A DNA stretch of 64,000 nucleotides from Rhododendron vialii. Its lineage: Eukaryota > Streptophyta > Magnoliopsida > Ericales > Ericaceae. The position numbers and the translations under genes were made by a program. Under the pieces are notes generated by a model that saw only the letters and a program-made list of their open reading frames with translations, made no database searches and was not told where the DNA came from. Numbering within the stretch: the first letter of the stretch is position 1; each line of letters opens with the position of its first letter. The stretch is from assembly GCF_030253575.1 (NCBI RefSeq), contig NC_080561.1:4951001-5015000 (forward strand), given 5' to 3'. Shown here piece after piece: positions 11,216 through 24,170 of this stretch.

Positions 11216-12934
11216 TTACAATCTCAAACATCGTCGTGGGACCTAATTAAGACAAAGTGTATAAGCCCCACCATAATGTGTGGTGAAAAGGGATTGGGGT
11301 GGTGGAGAATCTATCAAATATATAATCGTGTTGAAATAAGTAAAACAATAAAGTATTAAAAAGTGAAATTAGGTCAGACTACAGATATGAAAATTTTTAC
11401 ATTTTAAAAAAATCAAAGAGAATATATCTGAGGACACTCCTTAGGCCTGAGCATATTGTAATATGGAGAAAAAGTAGTTGGTTTCAAACTCCATATATTA
11501 TTTATGAGCTGTGTCTGCAAGATCCTAAACTTGGTGCAAGTTTTATGCTTTTCTTGAAATTAATTAACACAAATTGTACATAGTTAGGTGGGCTTGGTGT
11601 GATTTTTAATCAAGCTGGCATTCAAAAAATTTGGTTCCATCTCCACCATTTTTAATTATGCTGGACCATTCATATAGGTTAGAAATTTGAATGCCCGTTA
11701 ATTATCTTAAACACTATATGTTCGATCGGCTAGCTAGTTCATGAGTTGAGTAAGCTAATTATTAATTAGTTGTAACCTCGTTCATTTTGGTGCAGTTCAT
11801 ACTCTTGGATACGATAACGGCTTGAGCAGAATAAGTAAGAATAATACTTAAGTGACCATATTTGGAGTACTATACAATTTGACACTATTGGATGCATTAT
11901 GAATGATATAGTGGAGTTGTATCCTATAGTTACAGCAAGAGGGATAGAAATGATTTGTAGATAACAAGAAGTTTTTTAGTTTTTTTTTTAACAATTTTTT
12001 TTATATTACCAATGCATGAATACATTTGATTCAGACTTTCACTATCTCTATACTACTATAAAACAGAGCATTTTTTAATAAAAATTCTAAGTATACAAAC
12101 AAAGTAAAATTCACGGCTATCCAATTATATTTTCATGTTAAGGTCAGAGTCGTCCGATGATTTATTCTTTAAAAAACACAGAAAATGTTCTTCTAATAAT
12201 ATAATATATATACCCATCTCTATCTCTATCTCTCCTCACTTTCAAGGCAAAGTTCCGATTTAGATAGGAAACCGTCTCAAAATTGTAACTGGCGTTATGT
12301 TTAGATTACACATTTGTTGGATAATACGGTCAGGTAAAGTACCGGATGTGTAAGTTATTCAAATTGAGACTATATTTATGTGCAATACATCCACGACCAA
12401 GAATGTTTACCAGAAAACGTCAGATCAATCGTACTGTCCACATGAAATAATTTAGTAATGCACTGATCATGTGTATGTCCTGTTCTTTCTATTCTTCCAC
12501 CTTAAATTTGTTGTTGAGAGATCAGCTGCCTGCCAGGCTTGACAGGGCTGGCAACGGCGTGAATGAATTGGGGCACCAACTTTCGACACGTGGTACCCTC
12601 TGATTTTGCATTGAATACCGACTAGGGTGCACTGATAGTATATATGAGACCTACTTTCGGGTTTCACATAAATGATTCGAATCATTTTTTTTATTTTAAA
12701 ATAGTTTTTTCAAATGATCTCCTAAAAAATTACTCAGTAGCCCAATTGAATAACTGTAAGGCCTATCCATTGTTCCATTTTTTTTGTATTCTAAACTAAA
12801 GATCTGAATGAAATATTAGAACTTGGATCAAACACTTAAAGTTATCCGATTACACTGCTGGTTGAGAAAAATTATTTTCGAATTAATGAATGACTTGAAT
12901 CATTTGTGTGAGACCTGAAACTAGATTTCGGATT
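11216..12934. other. AT-rich intergenic DNA with a possible Helitron 5' end
   Basis: No gene is recognised. At 12045 the sequence A|TCTCTATACTACTATAAAAC begins. It resembles the TC-starting 5' terminus typical of plant Helitrons (TCTATACTA.TATAAA). No 3' terminus with hairpin and CTRR was recognised on this strand nearby, so the call is weak. Confidence 0.3.
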
Positions 12935-13133
12935 GGTGCTTTGCTGTGAGGTGCACAACACTGTGCTACGCACCTCTGAGCCGTCGGATCGTGCATCCGA
13001 CGGCTCGGATCTCATCTCGGCAACCAACGATCGAGAGCCGTTCATTGCCGAGATGAGATCAGAGCCGTCGGATGAATGATCCGACAGCTCAAAGGTTTAC
13101 AGCATGGTACTGCGCACACTACAGCACAGCACC
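12935..13133. mobile_element. Foldback MITE
   Basis: Left GGTGCTTTGCTGTGAGGTGC mirrors the right end (reverse complement GGTGCTGTGCTGTAGTGTGC). The interior has GAGCCGTCGGATCGTGCATC and its inverted partner around GATCCGACAGCTC, plus GATCTCATCTCGGCAA mirrored by TTGCCGAGATGAGATC. About 199 bp and non-coding. Confidence 0.75.
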
Positions 13134-14274
13134 ATCCCCCAAATCCCTGAAACTAGGCTCCACAAAACGACCTGTACACCATTATTGCTGAATTTGTGTG
13201 ATTGGCTAAATAGTAGGGTTGAGATTTTACATTGCAAATGGATGTATGCATATAGCCATAACAATTTTTTTTGTTTTCAACACGATGAAAAGAGAAATTT
13301 TAAATCTAAGAAAAAGATTACAAAGAGTAAAAGGACTTGAAATAAGATAACGGCACAACGAGGAGCTAACATTCAAACGCAAATGACGCCCCCACTCCCC
13401 ACCAATCATATGCCGCCCAGAATTTAAGAGACTGAAAATACCCCAATCCCAACATAATGTTACTAGCTAAACAAAAACTAAAGAAATAAAAGAGAGGATG
13501 AGTCGATGAGACATGCATCTAGTGAAACTCATGTGCATATATTTAATAATTCCGAACTTGACACCTATATCCGTAGCACAGCCATGGGTTTGGTTGCAGA
13601 AGCAAAGAAGCAGCACATTAATTTCTTATTACCAATTTCTGTTTTCCATTCTTGTGCGATTCTTTATTTCTTTTCAAGTTTAGGTAGCTCTCCTCTAAAG
13701 TGGGTGGTAGCTTCAGCCTTCAGGAGGTCCTATGAGTCAGAAGAAAGAAGCAGTTGGTAGAAACATGTCTAGAGTAAATGATAAGTGAGAGTATCAAACA
13801 GAGATAAATGTGTTTTAGGCATGTATAGAGCCGATAACAATAATTGAAATCGTTCATTTTTTTGAACTTTTTGAGAACTTTGACCATGCGGAAAAAATTA
13901 TGTCGAGCAGATACCGATCAATACCAAATCAAACCACATTTATATTTAAAAAATGCACTGTCTACACCGGATTGAACCCATTTGCTTCGAGATAAATGTG
14001 TTCGGATTAGGAATTGATCAGTATTTGATCAACATGATTTTTTTGCACATTAGAAGTTCTCAACGAGCTCGACAAAATAAATGGTTTTGATTATTTTTGG
14101 GCCCGGGATAAGCCCAAAATTTCACAAATTGTACCGTACTGGACACACCCCAAATTGAATTGTACCTACCCCAAAATGGTCAACACTACTAATTAGTTTC
14201 CTTTGGAGTGAGGGAATTGGTTTAATTATGCATGTCTTAACATTCAAGCAAAACCTCTCTCATTCAAGCAAAAC

Positions 14275-14276
<2 letters not shown>
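13134..14276. other. AT-rich intergenic DNA
   Basis: No gene is recognised. A T-run at 13265-13272 followed by oligo-A-poor sequence might be another decayed retroposon 3' end on the minus strand, but this is not convincing. Confidence 0.3.

Positions 14277-14331
<55 letters not shown>
14277..14331. repeat. Compound (CT)n(CA)n microsatellite
   Basis: About 36 bp CT followed by about 18 bp CA. It is preceded by two copies of CATTCAAGCAAAACCTCTC (14244-14279). Confidence 0.9.
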
Positions 14332-14332
<1 letters not shown>

Positions 14333-16204
14333 ATTTCGCTATTTTAAGTGCATGTGTAATAAGTAAATGCAACATGAAGGATAGTAAAGGCTATTTTAAA
14401 CCGTTAATTTTCGGCAAGATATTCTTTTAAGTTTAATTGAAAATGGTAACACCGCTCTAAAGACGAAAAACAAAACAGAAGCAAAAGAAGATGAAGCAAG
14501 ATAGAGTGTAAAAACCAAAGTTATCTGAAATTAATACAGATCATTTCGGTACGAGAAGCGAGAGCAAGAACGCGTGTGCATGGAAAACGTTTATTTAAAT
14601 ACAGAAATTGGATTAATTGGTCTTGTCACTATCCTCCCTCAATTTGCTTGCCAAGCCAAAAACTCAGTTTTGGGTGGGCTTAATTAAATTTCCCCCCTAA
14701 TGGGATGACCCTTCCCCTTTTTCGATGTACTCCAATCGAGTTTATTTATAAAACTGCTTTTGCCGACCCAAAAAAGAACACCGAAATTGGGTGGATATTA
14801 GCGCCTTCCGGTAACAGAGAGTCATAGACCACTTCTAATCTATCTTTAATGAAAATCACATTTGCTCTTATCATGTCATCTACTGTGTGCTGGAATAGAA
14901 ATCATTGAATTTCTCTCTCGATCTCCCTCTCACCATTGAATTCCTCGAGAAGTTTTTCACTGCAAATTGGGTATCACGTAGCGGTACCTAGCATACAGGC
15001 CACCCAAATGTGTTTTGCACAACCCAAATCCGAACACTCTCTCTCCTCTCTCTCTCTCTCTAAAATCTTGGCCGTCCGAATGTGTTTTGAACGGCCCAAA
15101 TCCGTGCTCGTATACCACATGTTCCATACCCTATTTGCACACAAAAACTTCTCGAATTCCTCCCTCTCCCGTCTCCCTCTCCCTCTCCCTCTCACTAATG
15201 AGTGAAAGTAATGTGGCATGCCGACTTGGAGCCCATGCCAGTTCCCATGATGTGTATCACAAGGGTTTGTTTGTTTTTTCCCCAAGTGCTATATAAGTCT
15301 ACTATATAGAAAAGGTGATGATATTTCTTAAGAAGCTATGGGGAGGTGGATGATCCACCATTCTCTCTACTCTAACTCGACCAGATCATCTTTCTCATTT
15401 TTTCCACTATTTGTTTTAATTAATTTTAGGGCCCCATCTGGACCACGATTTCAAAGTCAAAATAGTTCCAACAGTACCATATGGTTGATGGCTTGATGCT
15501 CTGGTTGTGCAAGAAAGGAAGATCGAGAAGACAGAGAAAACGAACCTTAAGTCCTAAGTCTTAACCACCAAGTCAACTTAATCTTGAGGTTAAAATGACT
15601 GAGGTATTAATTTGGAAAACATAATTTCAGGAAAAAATTTAGAAAGAACAGACAAGCCCAAAGTATTAGACAAGTGATGGTGGACGTTCGATTGTAGATG
15701 GTGGCTGTTTGGGGGCTGCGGTTTGAGGCAGTGGTGGTGGTCAAATAAAAAATGGCAAGAGTGGATACGGCGGCTAGGCGGAATCAGGGATAAGAATGGT
15801 GGCGAGGTTGTTGTGGCTGGCGTCTCTCGGTGCGTTTTTTAGATCGGCAACGTACGATGAGTTCACAGCATTCCTCGTGGCAACGGTGCTTTGGAATTTA
15901 GATTGTTGGGTTAAGATAGGTTTTTCCGGGTTTGGGGTTTTATTAGGGTTTTGTTGGTCTTTAACCGGTCTCGGGTACTTATGGAGATTACGTAATTTTA
16001 ATTTTTCTTGTGTCTTTATCTTTTTAATATTTGTAATTTTCAAATTTGGAGATTAATAAAAAAAATTACTTATAATTAAAAAACATAAAAACTTAACTAG
16101 CCCTCAACCCCTTTTCGGAGTTTTGTTTCCCAGCCACATAATTATCAGTGGTTTTGGTCATGCCATTATCTAAGTCGATGAGCGAGGAAAATCAGCATAA
16201 TATA
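14332..16204. other. Intergenic DNA with diverged repeats
   Basis: No gene is recognised. Around 14998-15110 a motif recurs (CACCCAAATGTGTTTTGCAC AACCCAAATCCG and GTCCGAATGTGTTTTGAAC GGCCCAAATCCG), separated by a CT-rich tract; probably an internal duplication inside an old transposon. A short open frame at 15796-16056 shows no known domain. Confidence 0.35.
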
Positions 16205-16478
16205 TACTCTCTCAGTCTCTTATTTAGTGTCCAGTATTTTATTTTGGGCTGTCCCTTAATAAGTGTCCATTTTGTAAAGTTATGGGTTAAAATTGGTGCA
16301 TTGTTTATTTTGTCCCTAAAAGTATATTTCATTTTGAAAAGTTAGTGAGTAAAAGTATAATGATGATGGGTAAATAGGGAAAGTTGAATAAAAATTGATG
16401 TGAAATATGTAATGATGATGTCTTTTTAATAAGTTGGAGTTACGAAACAGAACAATTTAAAAAGGGATGGAGGGAGTA
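16205..16478. mobile_element. Stowaway-like MITE (Tc1/mariner)
   Basis: Terminal inverted repeats CTCTCTCAGTCTCTTATTTA and the complement of TCCCTCCATCCCTTTTTAAA are the diverged Stowaway consensus CTCCCTCCGTCCC. Both ends are flanked by the TA dinucleotide (16205-16206 and 16477-16478), the normal Stowaway target duplication. The element proper is 16207-16476 (270 bp) and contains the usual GTCC..TTT motifs. Confidence 0.85.
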
Positions 16479-16569
16479 TATAGTATACCATGTGCAAATT
16501 CATCTTTTCGTAACCAAAACCATAGAAATCCAAGATAATAAGGTAAAATTAACCAAAGAAGGGAGGGAA

Positions 16570-16832
16570 ATGCTACGGTGTCCACCTGCCGTTTGGGGAC
16601 ACCATAATTTTTGGCATAATTGATCATTACAAGCATAACCAAGATCAGTGATGTGTATAACCAAAACCTTACAAAGGCATAACTCCCAAAATCCCCAAAA
16701 ATTCTGGGGATTTTGGGGGTTATGCCTTTGTAAGGCCTTAGTTATACATGTCATTGGTTTTTGTTATGCTGATAATGGTCAGTTATGCCAAAAATTACTG
16801 TGTCCCCAAACGGCGGGTGAACACCGTAGCAT
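16570..16832. mobile_element. Near-perfect foldback MITE
   Basis: ATGCTACGGTGTCCACCTGC at the left mirrors the right end (reverse complement ATGCTACGGTGTTCACCCGC), and pairing continues to the centre (CAAAATCCCCAAAAATTCTGG folding on CCAGAATTTTTGGGGATTTT around 16701). The whole 263-bp unit is one hairpin. High arm similarity suggests recent activity. Non-coding; it would give a long double-stranded RNA if transcribed. Confidence 0.85.
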
Positions 16833-17226
16833 CATCTAGTATAACATAAAAACATGCAAGACAATAACCTATAAAAATAAAAATAAAAAAAACATGCAAG
16901 ACATGCAATAATTGAGCTGGTCTAAAGTATAGCAAAAAAAAACTGATTAGCAGATTCCTCTTTATTACTATTACTAATTTCTAATAAAAAGCAATTAACT
17001 AAAGCATGCGCCATCAACATCTGTAGGGCAGAGTTGATGTTTCTATGTCTTGAATAATTCACGTAGATAGAACTGGCTTTTCGGCTTTTGATTTCATGGG
17101 AGGACAAAGGGTCTCTTTTAATTAATTAATTAATCTTGAACCCTTTGTGTTGGGTGACATTGGGTCTAGCATTGGCGTATTAATTAAATATGAAATTCTT
17201 AATAAATAAATAAAAATATTTGAGCT

Positions 17227-17451
17227 AATCCGGAGGGGTCGGCCAAGTGATCTTGGCCTAAAATTTAGGTGTTTGTTCCATCTTATATAAAGTCTCACGT
17301 TCGATTCTTTTTGCCAACAACTCTTGGCCAGGGTCACCTCATCTTCACGCGTAAGTATGTGAAACGGCTGTGAGAGAAGCTGTAGGAATTAGTCCGAGGT
17401 GCGCGCAAACTGGCCCAGAACATCCTACATTACCAAATAAAAAATTAAAAA
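17227..17451 (+). mobile_element. Au-type SINE with target-site duplication
   Basis: The 5' part is tRNA-derived (GGAGGGGTCGGCCAAGTG as A-box region; CACGTTCGATTC as B-box). The 3' part contains the conserved Au-SINE body AGTCCGAGGTGCGCGCAAAC TGGCCCAGAACATCC, followed by an A-rich tail (AAATAAAAAATTAAAAAA). A 9-bp direct repeat ATTTGAGCT flanks the unit (17218-17226 and 17452-17460). The intact duplication supports a retroposition event that has not been rearranged. Confidence 0.82.
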
Positions 17452-17460
17452 ATTTGAGCT

Positions 17461-19612
17461 TCTCAGGGATAGGAGGAATTTCTAGGTTTAACTATCAACC
17501 TTATTGTTCTACTAGAATGGCCAGTGACATACTCCATATATGATTGTCGGTACACGCAAACCTACTCTTATGCCATGTATGAATTTAGGACTAAGTTGTC
17601 AGACGATTCTAGAAATCTGGGGGCACTTTATTAATCATAACGAGGGCAAAAATTTAATTTCCTAGTCAATCACCCTATGATCATAGTAATAAATTAGGAG
17701 ATGCATTAGTACTAGGAAATTGATATTTGTACTTCACTTTTTTACTGATAGAGCTCCAATTTTAACGTGAAGTTACAAAATCAGTTTCCTTGTACTAACT
17801 ACAAATTAGTTTATAATGCATGTATACTTGTCATAAAAGTATCTAAAAATGAGCATAAACTCTCAGACCAATTTTTGAGAGTATGCTTTTACGTTGACAT
17901 CGACAAGTCTTTAAAATGACAGAGAGATTTTATTGATGGCTTTCTTTAAATTATTTCTTTACGATTGTTGAAAATAAAGAAAATTATTAAGAAATAATTT
18001 TCTAGATAGATAAAGACTTTGTATACCGATAATTATAAATCAACAATAATACGAAAGTTGAAGCATAGAATTAATCATAGACGGAGTATCTTTATTGGCG
18101 AATTTTATAAAATGTGTGTATGTAAAATATAGTCGGACATGTGCTTACGTAATTACGCTAAAATACATAGAGCCATTAGAAGGAATTTTTAGTTTTGAGT
18201 GGGGCGCGTACGCGGCGTCGACGTTATTTACTTATTTTTCTTTTCTCGAGATTAAAACTCAGGTGCATTGGCAAAAAGCCATCCGAGAGCCAAATCAAAA
18301 AGGACGATAAGAAACCAATCAAGACACCACAACCAAAGCGAAAGCCTCACACCCCCTAAAAATACCCCACAACATACACCAAACAAACTAAAGCCCAAAG
18401 GAAACCAAAATTATGCCAAGAGAAACAAACCAAAAACACCGCCAAACCCTGGAATTAAAATTCCAAAGAAAGGGATGCTCCTTCCTCGAGCTCATCATCT
18501 TCCTCCAAAAAATCTTCTTCTCCCAAATCGTCAAGAGCATTGATCATTTCCCTCTATTGTGGCCTCCTCCATTTCGTTTGAAGCCCAAAGTTTCCCCTAT
18601 GTCCATCGCCCTACGCGCATTCTTCCTAATCTCAGTAATAAGCTTTCTAGCATTGTTTTTTTATTTTATTTATAACAGTGGCCGCCTTGATCCCAAACTC
18701 AGAAATAAGCTGCTCCTTCCTAATCTTCCTTTTCGGCTCCGTATAGTCTCCTTTTGCAATTTACGAATAGCTTGGAACTGAATTTGGACCAAACCAAAAA
18801 TCACAATTCACAAGCATACAGATTATGACCCGGGAGCAGAAGCTAGCCTTTCGAAGACACTAACAATTAAAGAAGAAAAGGACTGACTAGAGGAGGGCAT
18901 TGAATTTGAATCAAATAAAAAATTGCAAGTTGATTTGAGTTTCCCTCGGAATTTCGAGATCAACAATTAATACAATCGTGTCCAAACGAGGCCTACCCAA
19001 ACCAATTATTTCAACTCCTCCAACCACTTCGATAAATTCTTCTTTTGACCCCTTCTTAGGTGGGCTGCTGAAAATTAATTGAGATATTTGAGTCCCAATA
19101 TTATTGGTGGTCCTAATTTAGACAATCATGGAGGCGCTACAATTTTCATGTCGTTTTCGTTGTTGTTATAATTAATCAGAAAATTCAGTCGACCCGTTGT
19201 TGCGCACCTTGATTGATTTTGGAGCCCGAAAGTTAACGCCCAGAGTTTCAAGGGGAATCTCTAGTATTACAAATAATTTTTTAAAGTCGTTTTTCGTTGA
19301 TCTTTGTTTAGTTTTCTTTTTGGGTAAACTTCTTAGCAATAGGCCGGCAACAACCTAATTCAGATTGAAACATGAATGATTATTATGAGACCTTGAATTA
19401 TAAGCCTATAGGATAAATTTCAATTTTTTTGCCCTAACCTTTGGGAAATTGCCGTGCATGTGTCACGAAATTGAGGTTGTTTTAGTGGGTCAATTGTCTA
19501 CTTTCACACTGTCTTGTCCAAGTTGGAGCTTGAGTGTTTATTTAATTAACTAAGGATTGAAAGGCATGTCCAAATCCAATTATTGGCGATTGTAAGTAAA
19601 ACAATCCAGGGG
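17461..19612. other. AT-rich intergenic DNA
   Basis: No gene is recognised. A 122-codon frame at 18413-18781 has two hydrophobic stretches but no family signature, compositional support or gene context; it is probably chance. Confidence 0.35.
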
Positions 19613-20282
19613 TTTTTTTTTTTTTTTTTTCCAACGCAAGAAGCACATTCATTAATCAAGCCATACAGCATCTACAGAATAACCCTTAATACAGATCAGT
19701 TTATACGGCAAATATAGATTTCCATCCAAATACAAAGATACAGAGATACAATATAGGAAACGACTAAGAGATGAAACTAGTATCTAGCGCCTATGCAAGA
19801 GCCATCGCTCACTTCTTCACACCGTCAACATGGACCGGCTAAGTGGAGCTAGTACCTAGACACCAACGTCTCGGGATGGCGGAGCTCCATATCAAAGATA
19901 ACATTAAACCTGTGGAAATCAGTCACCCGATCTGGGAAAACCAGACTGAAACAAAACCCCACGGGAAGACCCACCGGGACAAAAACCGGACCCAACATCC
20001 GGACAGAAACCGGCCTAAACATTTAGACATAAACCGGAAAAGTGTCCGGACAAAACAAAACCAAAACCCTAACCTGCCGAAATACTCAAACAGCCACTGC
20101 AGCACCGCCGCCACGCCCAAAACCACAATAGCGACAGCCCCTATTGCCGCCACACCCAGGCCCATCACTTTTATCCTCTCCAGCATCGCCACCAACAACC
20201 CAACAAGAGGGGGGTGGAAACGGGGGGGGAGGCGATAGCCCACAGAGGAGAGGAGCGCCAGCAAGGGAAGGGGAGAAGAAAA

Positions 20283-20331
<49 letters not shown>

Positions 20332-20390
20332 AATCACTCAATTCAAAAACCTCACTCTATCTCAGACTTTAGGGAGAAAAAAAATGTAAT
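19613..20390 (-). mobile_element. LINE-like retroposon, 3' end with poly-A (minus strand)
   Basis: An 18-bp T-run at 19613-19630 is the poly-A tail of a minus-strand element ending TGATTAATGAATGTGCTTCT, similar in plan to the LINE end at 11.07 kb. Upstream on the minus strand is a GC-richer leader and a (GA)n/(CT)n tract (20287-20328). The 113-codon minus frame at 19923-20264 is hydrophobic and unrecognised. The extent at the 5' side is a guess. Confidence 0.4.
20287..20328. repeat. (GA)n microsatellite
   Basis: About 42 bp GA dinucleotides. Confidence 0.95.
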
Positions 20391-20545
20391 GAATGGAAGA
20401 TAGATAATTTATTGGAGACCGTGTCCAAGAGTTTTGAAACCCCAAAACGAACAAGGCCACATGTTTCGAGTCAATTTGTGCACGTAATAATCTTTGTAAT
20501 CTCTTCCACAGCCTTTTCACACGCTTACGCCTAGGATGAGGTGGA

Positions 20546-21907
20546 TGATAAGCACCCATTATTGCATTGGAGGGTACGCTAGCTGTCTAGTCTTAGTTAC
20601 TCTTATTGCTTAAATAGTTGTTTTTTTTTACTGTTTTTGCTCGTTAGATGTGTTAGCTTTGCTTGTGTAGAAAATTGGCCAAAGTAGGAATTATAAAGCC
20701 TAAAGCATGCCAAGACCCGAAGGTGGCCTGACGCTAGGCAAAGAAGACCAAAGCTAGGCAAGGCAAGGCCAAGCAAGGCAAAGCAAAACCGGCTGGAGTT
20801 ATTGGGTTCGGCTGCGATGGGAGAACCCAGGTTACATCGATGCCGAAGCAATTAGTGGAATCAGGCCTAAGCTGCTTGGCATCGATGGAAAGAATAACAC
20901 TCCATCGATGCCGATGCCGTTAGTGAAGCAGTTTAAGCCTTTCTTCATCGATGACGAGGGCTTTAGGAGGGCGTCTTTGGAGCATCTTGAAGAATATTCT
21001 GTGCGCGTACTTGGAAGATATAAAAGCCGTGATGTCACTTTGTACAAACAAGTAGAATAGATTTGATTGCATAATTTTTAGATCTAGATCTAAATTTTGA
21101 ATTGTTCTTGATTGTTCTTCAATTTTCAGCTTTGAATCTTTAAATTTTCTGTCTTAATTAATTAGTTTTTGATATAGTCGTCTTCATTAAAGTTGTAGCG
21201 AATTACTCGATCTATCATTTAATCCAATTTTCTTCTAGCATTGTTATTTCAATTATGCTAAGTAGATTTTTGCTTGCTCTTATCTCAATAGATATGTGTG
21301 AGTAGTTTTTCAATGTTAGGTCACGGGGTGATTAGCACCTACCTCATGGCTTAAGTAGAATTGCGTTTTTCACCTTAAAGTTTAAACCTTTGGTTCGAGA
21401 ATAGATGTGGGGTTCGGGTTTATTTGTCAAATCGCTAAGGTGTTAATCTCTTTGATCAGGTGTAGGTAAGAGCACCGCCTACTTACCACACATGATGCTT
21501 GGAGCTCTGTCGCACGAGGTATTTGCTAAATAAATTCTAGAGCTAGCTTGGTAATCGAACCATCTTATTTTCCGATTTGGGAACCTTAATTGTGTATCCT
21601 GAACCGCGTAATTGGGTGAGAAATACAGTTTAACTCGAGTCATGAGTGTTGGTAATTCCTAGACCTAACCTGCTTTTTATCTTAATTTATTCGCTTTTCA
21701 ATTTAGCCCCTTTTACTTTTCATTACAAACGTGAAACCAAGTTGGCTGTCTAAAAGCCGAAAATCCGAGCTTACATCTACAAATCCAGCAAAGCCGTATT
21801 AATTATTCCCATAGGTACGATCCTGGTCTTCTGGATTATCATGTTTCAACTGACGTATTAAGCCCTACGCTTGGGGCGTTATTCCATATATCGGAGTGAA
21901 CGAAGCA
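20546..21907. mobile_element. Solo LTR (gypsy-type) with 5-bp target duplication GTGGA
   Basis: Starts TGATAAGCACCC and ends ...GAACGAAGCA, with the pentamer GTGGA immediately outside both ends (20541-20545 and 21908-21912). Length 1,362 bp. The interior has the flavour of plant gypsy LTR ends (TTGTGTATCCTGAACC, TCCCATAGGTACGATCCTGG, a stretch often seen near LTR ends). No internal domain or second LTR is present, so this is a solo LTR left by LTR-LTR recombination. Confidence 0.82.
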
Positions 21908-22074
21908 GTGGACCCAAAAATTGTTAGTAATGGAAATCAAACCTGAGGCCATAGAAGTCAGAAGGGAGCAAGCCTCTTAAGCTCCAAACCAAGACGATTA
22001 GTCCAAATCCTTGGGTTTGAGCCTGACAGCCTGTTTCTCTCTTTTACGTTAGTATTATTTTCTGAAGAGTCCTG

Positions 22075-22452
22075 CTACGTACACAGCAGATCTGTGCACA
22101 GATTGTGCACAGATTTTGTTGTGGGGCCCACCACGGGTCCCACACAAATCATCCGAGCCGTTTATTAAATGTAAAAAAAAATTTCAAAGGTCCCCGTAAA
22201 AAATAAGCTTAATCCAATACCAATAGTTGCTTCATCCAACCATTTAACTTTTCATTTAGATTTTCGGATAATGAAAAGTTATATGGTTGGATCGAGCACC
22301 TATAGGTATCGGATTGAGCTTAATTTTTACAGGAACCTTTGAAAAAATGTTTTATATTTAATGAACGGCTCGGATGATTTGTGTGGGACCCACGGTGGGC
22401 CCCACAATAAAATCTGTGCACAATCTGTGCACAGATCTGCTGTGTGTGTAGA
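22075..22452. mobile_element. Foldback MITE
   Basis: Left ACACAGCAGATCTGTGCACA pairs with the right TGTGCACAGATCTGCTGTGT. Arms extend about 170 bp through GGGGCCCACC, TCATCCGAGCCGTT and AAGCTTAATCCAATACC and their inverted partners. A CTTTTCATTATCC-type palindrome sits at the centre. Non-coding. Confidence 0.8.
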
Positions 22453-24095
22453 CTTTCTGTTTTCTGAATATGTTTCTCTTTTTCAGTGTATTCTTCTTCT
22501 GGTTGCTTGCACATCACATGTGACGCATGCTTGTTTTGACTACCGTCAGCTAATAAGATGCTAAAGGAAACCCGAGAGGTTTGGTCGATTGACACGAGAC
22601 AATCATAGGACTTATCCAAACATTAGGGGCACCAGAGGTCTAGGATCGATAATTTGAGATGTGCCCAAGCCGGCTTGTAGACCCGATCATCGAAAAAGAA
22701 ATACGCTGAAGGGTCTATATATAGCTTCGGGATTACAAGGAATATGTATTCTGGTTTGGTTTGGTTTTGCATGGAATCTGTTTTTTTGGAATGGCTTGGT
22801 TTTGGATTCGGGCTTAAGTCTGATTTGCCCTCAAAACTATGCCAAGGCCTAACACAACCAATTGGGTTACATTTTGTCAACCCAATCTGATCTCAAAATG
22901 TCAAGTTGATTTGGGCTCACACAACCTGGATTGGGCCCAATTCTCAGCCCAATCAGCTTCAACCAATTGGGTTACAAATTTTTTTTTTTTTTTTGTGAAC
23001 ATCCTCTCTGACTCTCTTTACATCGGTTGTTTATTTTTTATTTTTTATGAGCTTCCTCTACTATCCATGAAAATGGACTCGATCATCCAATTTGTCTATT
23101 TATGGGCCCGATTGCCATATTTGGGCCAACTTTGAATCTATGATAATTCAAATTGTTCATATTTTAGAGCTCGTCAAGAACTTCAATCACGCTAAAAATC
23201 AGGTTGATCGAATATTGTTTGACATGATTTTGGAACAAGACCGACTATTGGTACCAAATTAAGAGGGTACCGAAAATGTACAAAGGCTTGCGGGGCCCAC
23301 TTTTGGGTCCCGTACGGATAATCCAAACTGTTCATTAATTTTAAAATAATTTTTCGATTGGCTTTGCAAAAAATCAACTTGATTGGATGCGTGTACAATC
23401 ACTTACACACATCTGAATGAAATTTGGAAGATTGGATCAATCACTAATTTTTTGTGAGTTATTAATTCGTCCTAACAAGAGAAATAGGAAAAATAAAAAA
23501 TTATGATCGATACTCAAAGTTTTTTGAATTTCAATGATAATTTTTTAATTTTTCGATTTTTCTTGTCAAGAAGAACCAATAATTTACAAAAATTAGACTC
23601 AAAACACAAAGCAAAAAAAAAAAAAGAATAATGGCAAAAAAAATAGAAGCCATTTGGCTTATTGCCAAATTGGCCTATAATAAGATTACAACATTGAACC
23701 ACTTAACCCATCTATCTTATGACAAATGAATTCGGAAATTATATCAATCAATATCCGATCAATCCTTATTTTCATGAACCGGGGAGGATCCTTTATTTTG
23801 TTTTCATTTTTATTTTTTTCAAAGGATTCAAAACTCTCTTTTACTATATGGTTGGTTACTGAGAAATAACGTGGCCACAGAAATTAAGGTCAATTCCCAA
23901 CGGCCACAAGCGCACACCATTACAGTAGGCATTACTGTAGGCGACTTTAACGGCACTGGGACACACATCCAAGTGCCCAAATTACCCTCAACAGATCGCT
24001 TTATTTACTAGACTCCACCTCTCAACTTAGGTACCCAGTTAGTGTCCAAGAATGGGTAGTTTGGGAATCTGGGGTAGAAAAATAACCGCTAGACT
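22453..24095. other. AT-rich intergenic DNA with a MITE fragment
   Basis: No gene is recognised. About 23185-23420 carries CGGGGCCCACTTTTGGGTCC CGTACGGATAATCC and AAACTGTTCATTAATTTTAA, related in motif to the GGGCCCAC-containing MITEs at 22.1 and 31.6 kb. T-runs occur at 22979-22994. Confidence 0.4.
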
Positions 24096-24170
24096 TTGGA
24101 TTTCTTCAACCATACCCTTCCTTGTCTTCTTCATTTTCAAAATCCAGACATTTTTGTCAAAGCCAAAGAA

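Noticed and set aside
12045-13470. Complete Helitron starting at 12045
   Set aside because: Only the 5'-like terminus was seen; no hairpin plus CTRR end on the same strand could be identified.
17227-17300. tRNA gene suggested by A-box and B-box motifs
   Set aside because: No cloverleaf can be completed; the 3' body and target duplication identify an Au-type SINE.
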